Assembly: GCA_002478685.1 (NCBI GenBank)
Contig: DLPY01000052.1
Span: forward strand, 1 to 12,647
Reading direction: 5' to 3'
DNA: 12,647 nt
Source of the DNA: Flavobacteriaceae bacterium UBA7446
GTDB taxonomy: Bacteria; Bacteroidota; Bacteroidia; Flavobacteriales; Flavobacteriaceae
The stretch's first letter is position 1, and each line of letters begins with the position of its first letter. Position numbers and translations under genes: made by a program. Positions 1 through 6,360 of this stretch are shown in pieces. The notes beneath the pieces are model-generated. The model saw nothing but the letters and a program-made list of their open reading frames with translations. It did not search any database and was not told the DNA's origin.

Positions 1-212
1 TATGGTTGAAAAGTCCATTTAGTTTTGTTTTTATTTTAAATGTTGGTTTTTCATGATATCCTTTTAGCCTGAAACATACAGATTTAGATTTTTATAAATT
101 TTTGAGATTTTCCGTTGATTTTTAAAATATAAATACCTTAAGTAAAGTTAGAAATATTTATCGGTTGTTTGTTCTTATAAAAAGGGATTTTTTTAAGATA
201 ATTAAGCTTTGT

Positions 213-240
213 TTCGAAAATATATCAATTGGGACTACTA
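213..240 (+). repeat. Dispersed 28-bp repeat, copy 1
   Basis: This 28-base segment matches 6333-6360 at 24 of 28 positions. The core TCAATTGGGACTAC (225-238) is identical in both copies and both are on the same strand. The copies lie 6,120 bases apart, both in non-coding DNA. Copy 1 is followed after 8 bases by a terminator hairpin, and copy 2 sits exactly where a kdgK remnant is cut off. The identity of the element is unknown to me; the end of a mobile element is one inference. Confidence 0.6.
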
Positions 241-248
241 CACAAGAC

Positions 249-277
249 GGACCAGTAAAAATACTAGTCCTTTTTTT
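249..277 (+). terminator. Rho-independent terminator
   Basis: GGACCAGT (249-256) and ACTAGTCC (263-270) form an 8-bp stem with one mismatch around a 6-base loop, followed directly by seven T (271-277). An outer CACAA (241-245) pairs with TTGTG (276-280). This is the textbook shape of an intrinsic terminator for plus-strand transcription. It would end a transcript from the left, either from a gene beyond the window or from a short RNA that includes the repeat at 213-240. It also insulates the S9 peptidase gene. Confidence 0.75.
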
Positions 278-296
278 GTGATATTTTAATAATCTG

Positions 297-316
297 TAGG
301 TTATTGCATTAACCTA
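297..316. promoter_or_regulatory. 20-bp near-perfect palindrome, possible operator
   Basis: TAGGTTA (297-303) and TAACCTA (310-316) are exact reverse complements around a 6-base centre whose middle TGCA is also self-complementary, so 9 of 10 base pairs match. It lies 120 bases upstream of the peptidase start codon. It shares the 9-mer GTTATTGCA with the candidate Zur/Fur box at 5726-5748, but the arm spacing differs. A regulator-binding site is the likeliest reading; no regulator can be named. Confidence 0.4.
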
Positions 317-436
317 TAAACAGTGACAAGATATAAAATTCGATCTTCTTTATATTGTATTGAATACTTTAATACATCGGTAAAAAAACTTTTGATATAT
401 TTCAAAAAAATTCAACTATTTGTACCAACTACTATT

Positions 437-2650
437 ATGAAAAATATAATTTTTTTACTGTTCACATTTATCTTGCCAATTTTTTATGTTTCTGCGCAAA
501 CTTTGCCTTCAGATTTAATTTGGAATGATGACGAAACAGGATATTATGAAATAAAAGACAATAATATTGTTCTAACCAATTTTGAAACGGCTGATCAGCA
601 ACTTGTTTTATCTTCTGATGAAATTGGAAATATAAATATTGAATCCTTCAGCTTTTCAAAAAATAAAAACAAGGTTTTGCTATTTACAAACTCAAAAAAA
701 GTATGGCGCTACAAAACAAGAGGTGACTATTGGGTTTATGATTTTGAAAGAAAAGAAATAAAAAAACTCGGGGCTGGTTTCGCTAAATCTAGTTTAATGT
801 TTGCCAAATTTTCTCCCGATGAATCTCATATTGCGTATGTGTTTAAAGAAAATGCGAAGGCAAGTGTAAGAAATCGAAGTACCAAAGCAAATATTTACAT
901 AGAAAATCTTGAGAACAATAAAATTAGAAAATTAACTAGCTCCGAGGGGACAGAAAAGCTTATCAACGGAACTTTTGATTGGGTCTATGAAGAAGAATTT
1001 AGCTGTCGGGATGGGTTTTTATTCAACGACGATGGGACTAAAATTGCCTTTTGGCAAGTGAATGCCAACAAAGTGAAAGATTTTTATATGATCAATAACA
1101 CAGATTCTATTTATTCTTATACAATCCCCGTTGAGTATCCAAAAGTAGGTGAGGAGCTGACGGCAGTCAAGGTTGGTGTAATTGATTTAAATAAAAATAC
1201 AACCACATGGATGAACATTCCAGGGCCTGGGGATAAGTTTTTTCTTCCAAGGATGACATGGATTCCTGGAAAAGATGAGTTGATGATTCAACAACTAAAT
1301 CGAAAGCAAAATCATAGCAAAATCTTTATTTCAAATGCAGTTAACGGAAACTCAAAATTGTTGCTTGAGGATAAAGATTCTGCTTGGGTAGATGTCAGAA
1401 CAGCTTGGCCAAATCAACCACAAGCAGGATGGAAATTTATAAATAATGGAAAAGAATTTTTATATGTTTCTGAGAAAAATGGGTGGTCGCATGTACATAA
1501 ATACAATATAAAATCTCATGAAGATAAGGTCGTGACTGCTGGAAATTATGATGTTATTAAACCATTGTCTTATGACGAAAAAAATGATAAGCTATACTTT
1601 ATAGCATCTCCTAATAATCCCACAGAAAGATATCTTTATTATGTTTCTTTACATCAAAATGGTAAGCCCACTAGAGTCACCCCTGAAATACTAGAAGGGT
1701 ATCACAATTATGAGATTAGCCCCCAGTCAAAATATGCTTTTCATACATTTTCAAATTATTATACACGACCATTTAGAGCGATTGTGTCTCTACCTAATCA
1801 TTCTTTCATTGGAAAGACTAAGAAGTTGTCAGAAATTATCAGTCCACTACAAAAAGAATCTCATCCACTTGAGTTTTTTACGATTACCACCGTAGATGAA
1901 GTAAGTATGGACGGTTGGATTGTTAAACCTACAGATTTTGATCCAACTAAAAAATACCCTGTTCTTTTCTATTTTTATAGTGAGCCAGCGCGTCAAACTG
2001 CTCTAAATCGCTTTGGTGCGGGATATAACCCGCTTTATAACGGAAATTTACAGGATGATGGATACGTTTACGTGACATTTGATGGAAGAGGAACACCATC
2101 CCCAAAGGGTAGAGAGTGGCGTAAATCAATATATAAAAATATTGGACAAATCAATGTAAGAGATATGGCTATGGGAGCAAAAGCCGTGTTTGAAAAGTTT
2201 AGCTTTATCGATACAGATCGAGTTGCAGTTCACGGCTGGAGCGGGGGAGGATCAGCAACGCTGAACTGTTTATTCCAATATCCCGAAATCTTTCACACAG
2301 GAATTGCAGTTGCTGCAGTTACTAATCAACTCACTTATGATAACATATACCAAGAAAGATATATGGGTGACCCATTTGAGGGAGTACAAAATTATATAGC
2401 CGGATCTCCACTGACTTATGTTGAAAATTTCAAAGGAAACTTACTTTACATCCACGGAACAGGCGATGACAATGTTCATTATCAAAATGCTGAGTTACTT
2501 GCTAATGAAATGATTAAGCATAAAAAAGTTTTTTATATGTTGCCTTACCCTAATCGTTCTCACTCTTTAAGAGAAGATAATGCCATTCCACATCTACGAT
2601 TGATGTTTACAGATTTTTTGAGAAAAAACTGTCCTCCCGGAGGGAGATAG
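437..2650 (+). CDS. Secreted dipeptidyl-peptidase IV-like serine protease (S9 family)
   Basis: This 737-residue protein has a signal peptide (residues 1-20, cleavage after VSA) that fixes the ATG at 437; the frame stays open upstream to a GTG at 323, which would bury the signal. Residues ~60-480 form the N-terminal beta-propeller and ~510-735 the alpha/beta-hydrolase domain. The catalytic triad is visible: Ser602 in GWSGGG, Asp677 in GTGDDNVH and His709 in NRSHSL. The Asp-His spacing of 32 equals that of human DPP4. The DWVYEEEF motif supplies the Glu pair (residues 186-187) that in DPP IV holds the substrate N-terminus, so an aminodipeptidase removing N-terminal dipeptides, often Xaa-Pro, in the periplasm is expected. 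It stands alone, converging on the phosphatase gene with a 26-base gap. The C-terminal tail NCPPGGR is unusual and is encoded by a GC-rich hairpin. Confidence 0.93.
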   Translation: MKNIIFLLFTFILPIFYVSAQTLPSDLIWNDDETGYYEIKDNNIVLTNFETADQQLVLSSDEIGNINIESFSFSKNKNKVLLFTNSKKVWRYKTRGDYWVYDFERKEIKKLGAGFAKSSLMFAKFSPDESHIAYVFKENAKASVRNRSTKANIYIENLENNKIRKLTSSEGTEKLINGTFDWVYEEEFSCRDGFLFNDDGTKIAFWQVNANKVKDFYMINNTDSIYSYTIPVEYPKVGEELTAVKVGVIDLNKNTTTWMNIPGPGDKFFLPRMTWIPGKDELMIQQLNRKQNHSKIFISNAVNGNSKLLLEDKDSAWVDVRTAWPNQPQAGWKFINNGKEFLYVSEKNGWSHVHKYNIKSHEDKVVTAGNYDVIKPLSYDEKNDKLYFIASPNNPTERYLYYVSLHQNGKPTRVTPEILEGYHNYEISPQSKYAFHTFSNYYTRPFRAIVSLPNHSFIGKTKKLSEIISPLQKESHPLEFFTITTVDEVSMDGWIVKPTDFDPTKKYPVLFYFYSEPARQTALNRFGAGYNPLYNGNLQDDGYVYVTFDGRGTPSPKGREWRKSIYKNIGQINVRDMAMGAKAVFEKFSFIDTDRVAVHGWSGGGSATLNCLFQYPEIFHTGIAVAAVTNQLTYDNIYQERYMGDPFEGVQNYIAGSPLTYVENFKGNLLYIHGTGDDNVHYQNAELLANEMIKHKKVFYMLPYPNRSHSLREDNAIPHLRLMFTDFLRKNCPPGGR
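2634..2646 (+). terminator. Short GC-rich hairpin over the end of the peptidase gene
   Basis: CTCCC (2634-2638) pairs with GGGAG (2642-2646) around the loop GGA, four bases before the end of the coding frame. It is the only GC-rich patch nearby. It could act as a weak transcript end between the converging genes, but no T-run follows, so intrinsic termination is doubtful. Confidence 0.3.
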
Positions 2651-2676
2651 TGTTTAAAAGTTAACATTAACATGAG

Positions 2677-4026
2677 TTACTGAAAAGTTTTCATACCCGT
2701 GTTAAAATCTTTGGTTATAATTGCTCTGTCGTACTCATTCCCTGTAGCAGTATAAGCGGTGTAGGTAAGTGTTTGGTTATCAACTTTAATAACTTGGAAA
2801 AATTGGGTTTGTTCTCCAACTTTATCCGATTTGTAGCCATCCGCTTCGTAATTCTTTATTTGGGTCAAGTCTAATTCATATTGTTTGGGACCGCTTACAG
2901 AAGTTATATACAATGTGTTTATATTTCCAGATTTGTATTGCTCTGTCGTTTTAATCGGAACATGACCTCTAGCATAAGTGTGATCGTGTCCATTAAGTAC
3001 TAAATCCACTCCATATAGATCAAACAAAGGTTTCCAGTTTTTTCTAGCATATTCAAAATCTCTTCCCTTTGCAGGAGAAAAAATTGAATGATGGCATGTA
3101 ACTATTTTCCATCTCGCATCGCTATTTCGTAATGTTTCTTCGATATATTCAGTTTGCTTTTCTAAAAAATCATTTGAGTTTAAAACAAGAATTAAAATAT
3201 CTTGATAATTGACTGAATAAACGGTTTCGTGAAGTGATTGATCTAAATTTTTTTCAACTGGCAGATTAAATTGCGGTCTCCACTGAATCGATAATTTACG
3301 AGGGCTGGAAAAACTTATTTTTTTAAATTCATGATTTCCTACTACGGGAATGGCTGTCCACTGTTTATGAACAAAACCTCCCGCTTTAAACCATTGAGCC
3401 CATTCATAATCAAGATGAGCATCGTCGACCAAATCACCTGCATGAATGACGAAGGAAGAATTTGGCGCTGTTTGATATGCCATCCGTATCACTCTCGACC
3501 AATGACTTAAAATGTCATTTTGAGCATCTCCAAAGTATACAAATTCGGTAGGAGCATATTCGTTTTTGGCGGTTTTAAACTGTATCCACTCAGACCAAAT
3601 CTCTCCATCTCCTACTCGGTATGCATAAAGTGAATTGGGTCTCAGATCTTCAAAAATAACGCTGTGATAGTGAACATCAAAAGAGTTATTGGACTTATAT
3701 GCCCCCAAGTCAAAAACTTCGGTTATCGCATGGTAAGTGGAAGCATCTGTTATAAAATTTTTATTTGGTCCAGCTAGAGCAATTTGTGCTTTTGCACTTA
3801 ATACTGAACTATCTGTTCTCCAAGTAACAGCACGTTTTGTGGAAGGGTCTCCATTAAAAGTCAGAATAATTCGGTCGGGGTCTTGACTTGGAATTTCCCA
3901 ATGATGTAAATTATTATAATGATGATGGTGAGCATGATGTTTTTCGATATTTCTATATGAATCTTCCGACTGGCTAAACAACGAGCAACAGAACAGAACC
4001 AATACTATAGATTTTAAGTTTATCAT
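2677..4026 (-). CDS. Secreted His-rich metallophosphoesterase, purple acid phosphatase type
   Basis: The 449-residue protein opens with an export signal (MINLKSIVLVLFCCSLFSQ). A histidine cluster follows, with 8 His between residues 30 and 42. Residues ~50-155 resemble the fibronectin-like N-terminal domain of purple acid phosphatases, and ~160-350 form the calcineurin-like metallophosphoesterase core. Metal-site motifs appear in order: GDAQ (Asp167), GDL (Asp198), GNHE (Asn231), CHHS (His312/313) and GHDH (His347, His349). The tyrosine that purple enzymes carry three residues after the second Asp is not there (GDLVDD). A dinuclear-metal phosphoesterase in the periplasm or outside the cell is therefore likely; the substrate is unknown. 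It is the last gene of the cluster with the zinc GTPase, 43 bases downstream of it. The His cluster suggests zinc binding, which is inference. Confidence 0.87.
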   Translation of the reverse strand: MINLKSIVLVLFCCSLFSQSEDSYRNIEKHHAHHHHYNNLHHWEIPSQDPDRIILTFNGDPSTKRAVTWRTDSSVLSAKAQIALAGPNKNFITDASTYHAITEVFDLGAYKSNNSFDVHYHSVIFEDLRPNSLYAYRVGDGEIWSEWIQFKTAKNEYAPTEFVYFGDAQNDILSHWSRVIRMAYQTAPNSSFVIHAGDLVDDAHLDYEWAQWFKAGGFVHKQWTAIPVVGNHEFKKISFSSPRKLSIQWRPQFNLPVEKNLDQSLHETVYSVNYQDILILVLNSNDFLEKQTEYIEETLRNSDARWKIVTCHHSIFSPAKGRDFEYARKNWKPLFDLYGVDLVLNGHDHTYARGHVPIKTTEQYKSGNINTLYITSVSGPKQYELDLTQIKNYEADGYKSDKVGEQTQFFQVIKVDNQTLTYTAYTATGNEYDRAIITKDFNTGMKTFQ

Positions 4027-4069
4027 GATTCGTGAAATCTAATTCTTTATATAAACAGTAGCTGTTCTA

Positions 4070-5278
4070 TTAGCTTGTTGGCACAGGCCAATTGTCATTT
4101 TTTTGAAATTTACCATCTTTCCAGTGCTGCAACTCCTCGTCATTTAGTAAACAATTTTCAAGTTGATTTTTAATTATTTCAGGATTAAGTTGTTGTCCGA
4201 TAAAAACCAATTCAATTTTTCTATCGCCGAATGGCGGCTCCCAGTCAGACTCTATAGATGCTTGATTATCGACAAAAGCAGTATAATTAATCCTTTCCGA
4301 AAAGGGCATTGATGCCCACCACACACCTGCAGGGTCAGATTTTATAGATCCCCCTGCACTGCTCCATATAAGTGCTTGATCTGACCTTGATCCCAGCCAA
4401 AATAATCCTTTACTTCTAATAACATTATTCGGGAAGTCATTCTGTATAAAATTTAAAAATCGTTCAGGATGAAAAGGCTTTTTAGAACAAAACACAAATG
4501 AACCAATACCAAATTCTTCCGTTTCAGGAGTATGCTCATTTTCAAGCTCTCGAATCCATCCAGCTGAACTTTCAGCTTCTTCAAAATCAAACCGCCCAGT
4601 ACCAACAACCTCTCTTAAATCAACTCTTGAATGCTCCGTTGGGATAAGGTGCGCTTTTGGATTTAATTTATGAATGATATCGTGTAAATTTCTAAGTTCA
4701 GACTCCGACACCAAATCAGTTTTATTTAAGAGAATTACATTAGCGAATTCGATCTGGTCTGTAATTAGGTTTACTATTGTGCGTTCGTCCCCTTCAATAT
4801 CGGTCAAATCTCTATCTTTTAGAAATTGAGAACTTGAAAAATCTTTCATGAAATTGAATGCATCTATAACAGTAACCATGGTGTCTACATAGCTAAACTT
4901 ACTCAAATCAATTTTTCCATCTTCACTTTCAAAACTAAAAGTTTGTGCTACTGGAATTGGCTCTGATATTCCTGTGCTTTCAATTAGTAGATAGTCAAAC
5001 CTATCTTCTTTTGCTAATTTCTCTACTTCAATCATCAGGTCTTCACGAAGTGTGCAACAAATACAACCATTACTCATTTCAACTAACTTCTCCTCTGTTC
5101 TTGAGAGGGTGTTTTCATTTTTGACGAATTCCGCATCTATATTAACTTCACTCATATCATTTACAATCACAGCGACTTTTAAGCCCTCTTTGTTGTGCAA
5201 AATATGGTTCAGTAAGGTTGTTTTACCAGCTCCTAAAAATCCACTTAAAACTGTAACAGGAAGTTTTTTATCTACCAT
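4070..5278 (-). CDS. zigA: COG0523 (G3E) GTPase, ZigA/YciC-type zinc metallochaperone
   Basis: The 402-residue P-loop GTPase shows the Walker A motif GFLGAGKT (residues 13-20), the subgroup signature VNDMSEVNID, the metal-binding motif CICC (Cys72, Cys74, Cys75) inside GCICCTLRED, the ESTGISEP switch region and the base-recognition motif NKTD (185-188). A CobW C-terminal domain occupies ~255-395. VNDMSEVNID is typical of the Zur-regulated YciC/ZagA and ZigA GTPases, which use GTP hydrolysis to deliver zinc to client enzymes in the cytoplasm during zinc starvation. That role follows from the family and from the neighbouring Fur-type regulator; it was not tested here. It follows the MerC-like gene after 21 bases, clearly in one operon. 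The symbol is a subgroup name; a functional name such as zagA is equally defensible. Confidence 0.92.
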   Translation of the reverse strand: MVDKKLPVTVLSGFLGAGKTTLLNHILHNKEGLKVAVIVNDMSEVNIDAEFVKNENTLSRTEEKLVEMSNGCICCTLREDLMIEVEKLAKEDRFDYLLIESTGISEPIPVAQTFSFESEDGKIDLSKFSYVDTMVTVIDAFNFMKDFSSSQFLKDRDLTDIEGDERTIVNLITDQIEFANVILLNKTDLVSESELRNLHDIIHKLNPKAHLIPTEHSRVDLREVVGTGRFDFEEAESSAGWIRELENEHTPETEEFGIGSFVFCSKKPFHPERFLNFIQNDFPNNVIRSKGLFWLGSRSDQALIWSSAGGSIKSDPAGVWWASMPFSERINYTAFVDNQASIESDWEPPFGDRKIELVFIGQQLNPEIIKNQLENCLLNDEELQHWKDGKFQKNDNWPVPTS

Positions 5279-5299
5279 AAAGATGAAAATAAAATTCGT

Positions 5300-5683
5300 T
5301 TAGCATCTGCAAAATCTGTAGTTATATAAATGAACGACCGCTAGATTTAGTGATGTAATGTATGTGATAAGCTCAGGTAAATGCAAAACACCTACTTTTT
5401 CATTTGTTATAACCAAAAAAAGCATCAGCCAGCTTATCCCTAGCAGGTATTTCATAATTGGCTTTGTTGTATTCTTTGCTGAATGATAGACAATAAATAA
5501 TGAAATTGCTAAAAACAAATAATCTAAATTTCTCCATAAAAATGGTGAAGCAATTTGGTCGTCATTAGAAACAGCAACAGAAACAAAGATGAATGGGGTT
5601 GCAATACAATGAAGTAGACAAAGTGTACAAACTATGATGCCATAGATATCATTGTTTTGGATCGAAGCTTTAATTGTTTTCAT
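5300..5683 (-). CDS. MerC-domain inner-membrane protein
   Basis: This 127-residue, mostly hydrophobic protein has about four transmembrane segments (roughly residues 15-38, 52-67, 77-93 and 104-121). Its first segment carries the MerC-like cysteine/histidine motif CTLCLLHC (Cys19, Cys22, His25, Cys26), and the protein ends in FCRC (Cys125, Cys127). MerC proteins were first described as mercury-uptake proteins, but no other mer gene is present. Its place as first gene before a zinc GTPase and divergent from a Fur-family regulator points to zinc or other thiophilic metal transport or sensing in the inner membrane, by inference. I chose the ATG at 5683; a TTG two codons upstream is in frame but less likely. 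The candidate Zur/Fur box lies about 43 bases upstream. Confidence 0.82.
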   Translation of the reverse strand: MKTIKASIQNNDIYGIIVCTLCLLHCIATPFIFVSVAVSNDDQIASPFLWRNLDYLFLAISLFIVYHSAKNTTKPIMKYLLGISWLMLFLVITNEKVGVLHLPELITYITSLNLAVVHLYNYRFCRC

Positions 5684-5725
5684 CCTCAAGCATTATTTAG
5701 TTGCAAACATAAATATGTATATTTG

Positions 5726-5748
5726 TTATTGCAACTTTGTCGCAATAA
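5726..5748. promoter_or_regulatory. Candidate Zur/Fur-family operator
   Basis: TTATTGC (5726-5732) and GCAATAA (5742-5748) are exact reverse complements. Two more inner pairs match (5734/5740 and 5735/5739), giving 9 of 11 pairs across a 23-bp site centred at 5737. Length and symmetry fit a Fur-family box. It lies in the spacer between the MerC-like gene and the Fur-type regulator, only 7 bases before the regulator's ATG. One site could control both directions, including repression of the regulator itself. Confidence 0.7.
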
Positions 5749-5755
5749 ATTTATT

Positions 5756-6136
5756 ATGGGAATCCTTAGAAAAACAAAATCCATTACATTAATTTTAAAT
5801 GAATTCACAAGTGAAACCATTGCTATCCCTGTAACTGATTTAATTAATAGGCTTTCATTAAAAATTAACAAGAGTACTGTTTATCGTGTTTTGGAAAAAC
5901 TCGAAGATGACGGCACTTTATATTCTTTCAATGCGGCAAATGGCACAAAATACTACGCTAAATGCAGATGTCGTTCAAAACAAAATATAACCCATATTCA
6001 CCCACACTTTGAATGTACAGGGTGTGGTAAAATAGATTGCTTGAGTATGAAAGTTGAAATTCCCATCATTCCAGATCGCGATATTTTATCTTCTCAATTT
6101 TTGTTTCTCGGGAGATGTGAATACTGCTCAGCTTAA
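5756..6136 (+). CDS. Fur-family metalloregulator, probably Zur
   Basis: The 126-residue protein has the Fur winged-helix domain (residues ~1-70), with the recognition helix around KSTVYRVLEKLEDDG (39-53), and a C-terminal metal-sensing and dimer domain. HIHPHFEC (His80, His82, His84) matches the Fur-family regulatory metal site. Two CxxC pairs (Cys87/Cys90 and Cys121/Cys124) form the usual structural zinc site. It is slightly shorter than typical Fur proteins at the N-terminus. The frame is open upstream to 5657, but that would overlap the MerC-like gene and the operator, so the ATG at 5756 is preferred. Zinc rather than iron specificity is inferred from the divergent ZigA-type GTPase. An additional CRC (Cys70, Cys72) is notable. 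It likely binds the 23-bp repeat just ahead of it. Confidence 0.87.
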   Translation: MGILRKTKSITLILNEFTSETIAIPVTDLINRLSLKINKSTVYRVLEKLEDDGTLYSFNAANGTKYYAKCRCRSKQNITHIHPHFECTGCGKIDCLSMKVEIPIIPDRDILSSQFLFLGRCEYCSA

Positions 6137-6280
6137 ACTTAATTAAATCTTATCATTTATTTGATTTAAATCGTGATAGAGTCTGTATTCACTTTCCTCA
6201 AATAAGTGTTTAGAAATTTAATCGTATTTTAAATCTATAGCAGTCTTGTATAAAATTAATTTTTTTCTGTGAAGCATTGC

Positions 6281-6312
6281 TAATTTTTGACAGATATTAT
6301 CTACAAAAATTA
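6281..6312. repeat. 32-bp inverted repeat (hairpin)
   Basis: TAATTTTTG (6281-6289) pairs perfectly with CAAAAATTA (6304-6312), and inside it AGATA (6292-6296) pairs with TATCT (6298-6302). This makes a long, AT-rich hairpin broken only by a small internal loop. It might be a bidirectional transcript end between the Fur-type gene and the sugar genes, or part of a mobile-element end next to the repeat at 6333-6360. Confidence 0.5.
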
Positions 6313-6323
6313 AACTTTACTTT

Positions 6324-6344
6324 CCTATTCTCTTCAAAAATAGG
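6324..6344. repeat. Small hairpin abutting the dispersed repeat core
   Basis: CCTATT (6324-6329) pairs with AATAGG (6339-6344) around a 9-base loop. The right arm lies directly against the conserved 14-bp core at 6345-6358. Copy 1 of the repeat lacks this hairpin because two bases of the arm differ (223-224). Confidence 0.4.
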
Positions 6345-6360
6345 TCAATTGGGACTACAA
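6333..6360 (+). repeat. Dispersed 28-bp repeat, copy 2
   Basis: This copy matches 213-240 at 24 of 28 bases, with the 14-bp core at 6345-6358 identical. Homology of the minus-strand kdgK remnant ends within a few bases of its right edge, so the repeat marks the truncation point. That position suggests the end of an element that removed the rest of kdgK by insertion or deletion, which is inference. Confidence 0.6.

Larger units (their letters stand above)
1..436. other. Intergenic region upstream of the S9 peptidase gene
   Basis: No convincing gene is visible in these 436 bases, which are very AT-rich. The stretch holds a 28-bp dispersed repeat copy (213-240), a rho-independent terminator (249-277) and a near-perfect 20-bp palindrome (297-316), each listed separately. 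A short plus-strand reading frame open from the left edge ends at a TGA at 54-56. It could be the tail of an upstream gene, but 17 codons are too few to judge. A 7-bp AT-only inverted repeat (129-135 with 155-161) is also present and is probably chance. Confidence 0.6.
6137..6358. other. Non-coding region between the Fur-type gene and the kdgK remnant
   Basis: No gene is visible. The region is AT-rich and contains a weak 7-bp stem just after the Fur-type stop (6143-6149 with 6163-6169), a strong 32-bp inverted repeat (6281-6312), a 6-bp hairpin (6324-6344) and most of the second copy of the dispersed repeat. Base composition changes sharply at about 6360, where the more GC-rich kdgK remnant begins. 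Confidence 0.6.

Noticed and set aside
3..56. C-terminal end of an upstream plus-strand gene
   Set aside because: Only 17 codons are visible before the stop, with no diagnostic motif; in AT-rich DNA this could be chance.
323..436. Upstream GTG start extending the S9 peptidase by 38 residues
   Set aside because: It would place a clear Sec signal peptide (start at 437) in the interior of the protein, and the extension has no homology-like features.
4054..4066. 5-bp hairpin AACAG/CTGTT between the GTPase and phosphatase genes as a terminator
   Set aside because: The stem is too short and has no T-run. It might affect processing, but cannot support a transcript end between the two genes.
5300..5683. 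Mercury-resistance operon
   Set aside because: Only the MerC-like domain is present; there is no MerR, MerA, MerT or MerP, and the neighbours are zinc-homeostasis genes.
5684..5689. TTG start for the MerC-like gene at 5689
   Set aside because: An ATG two codons in is the simpler start; the two extra residues add nothing recognisable.
5657..5755. N-terminal extension of the Fur-type regulator to 5657
   Set aside because: It overlaps the start of the divergent MerC-like gene and reads through the operator-like inverted repeat. Fur proteins start near the residue chosen at 5756.
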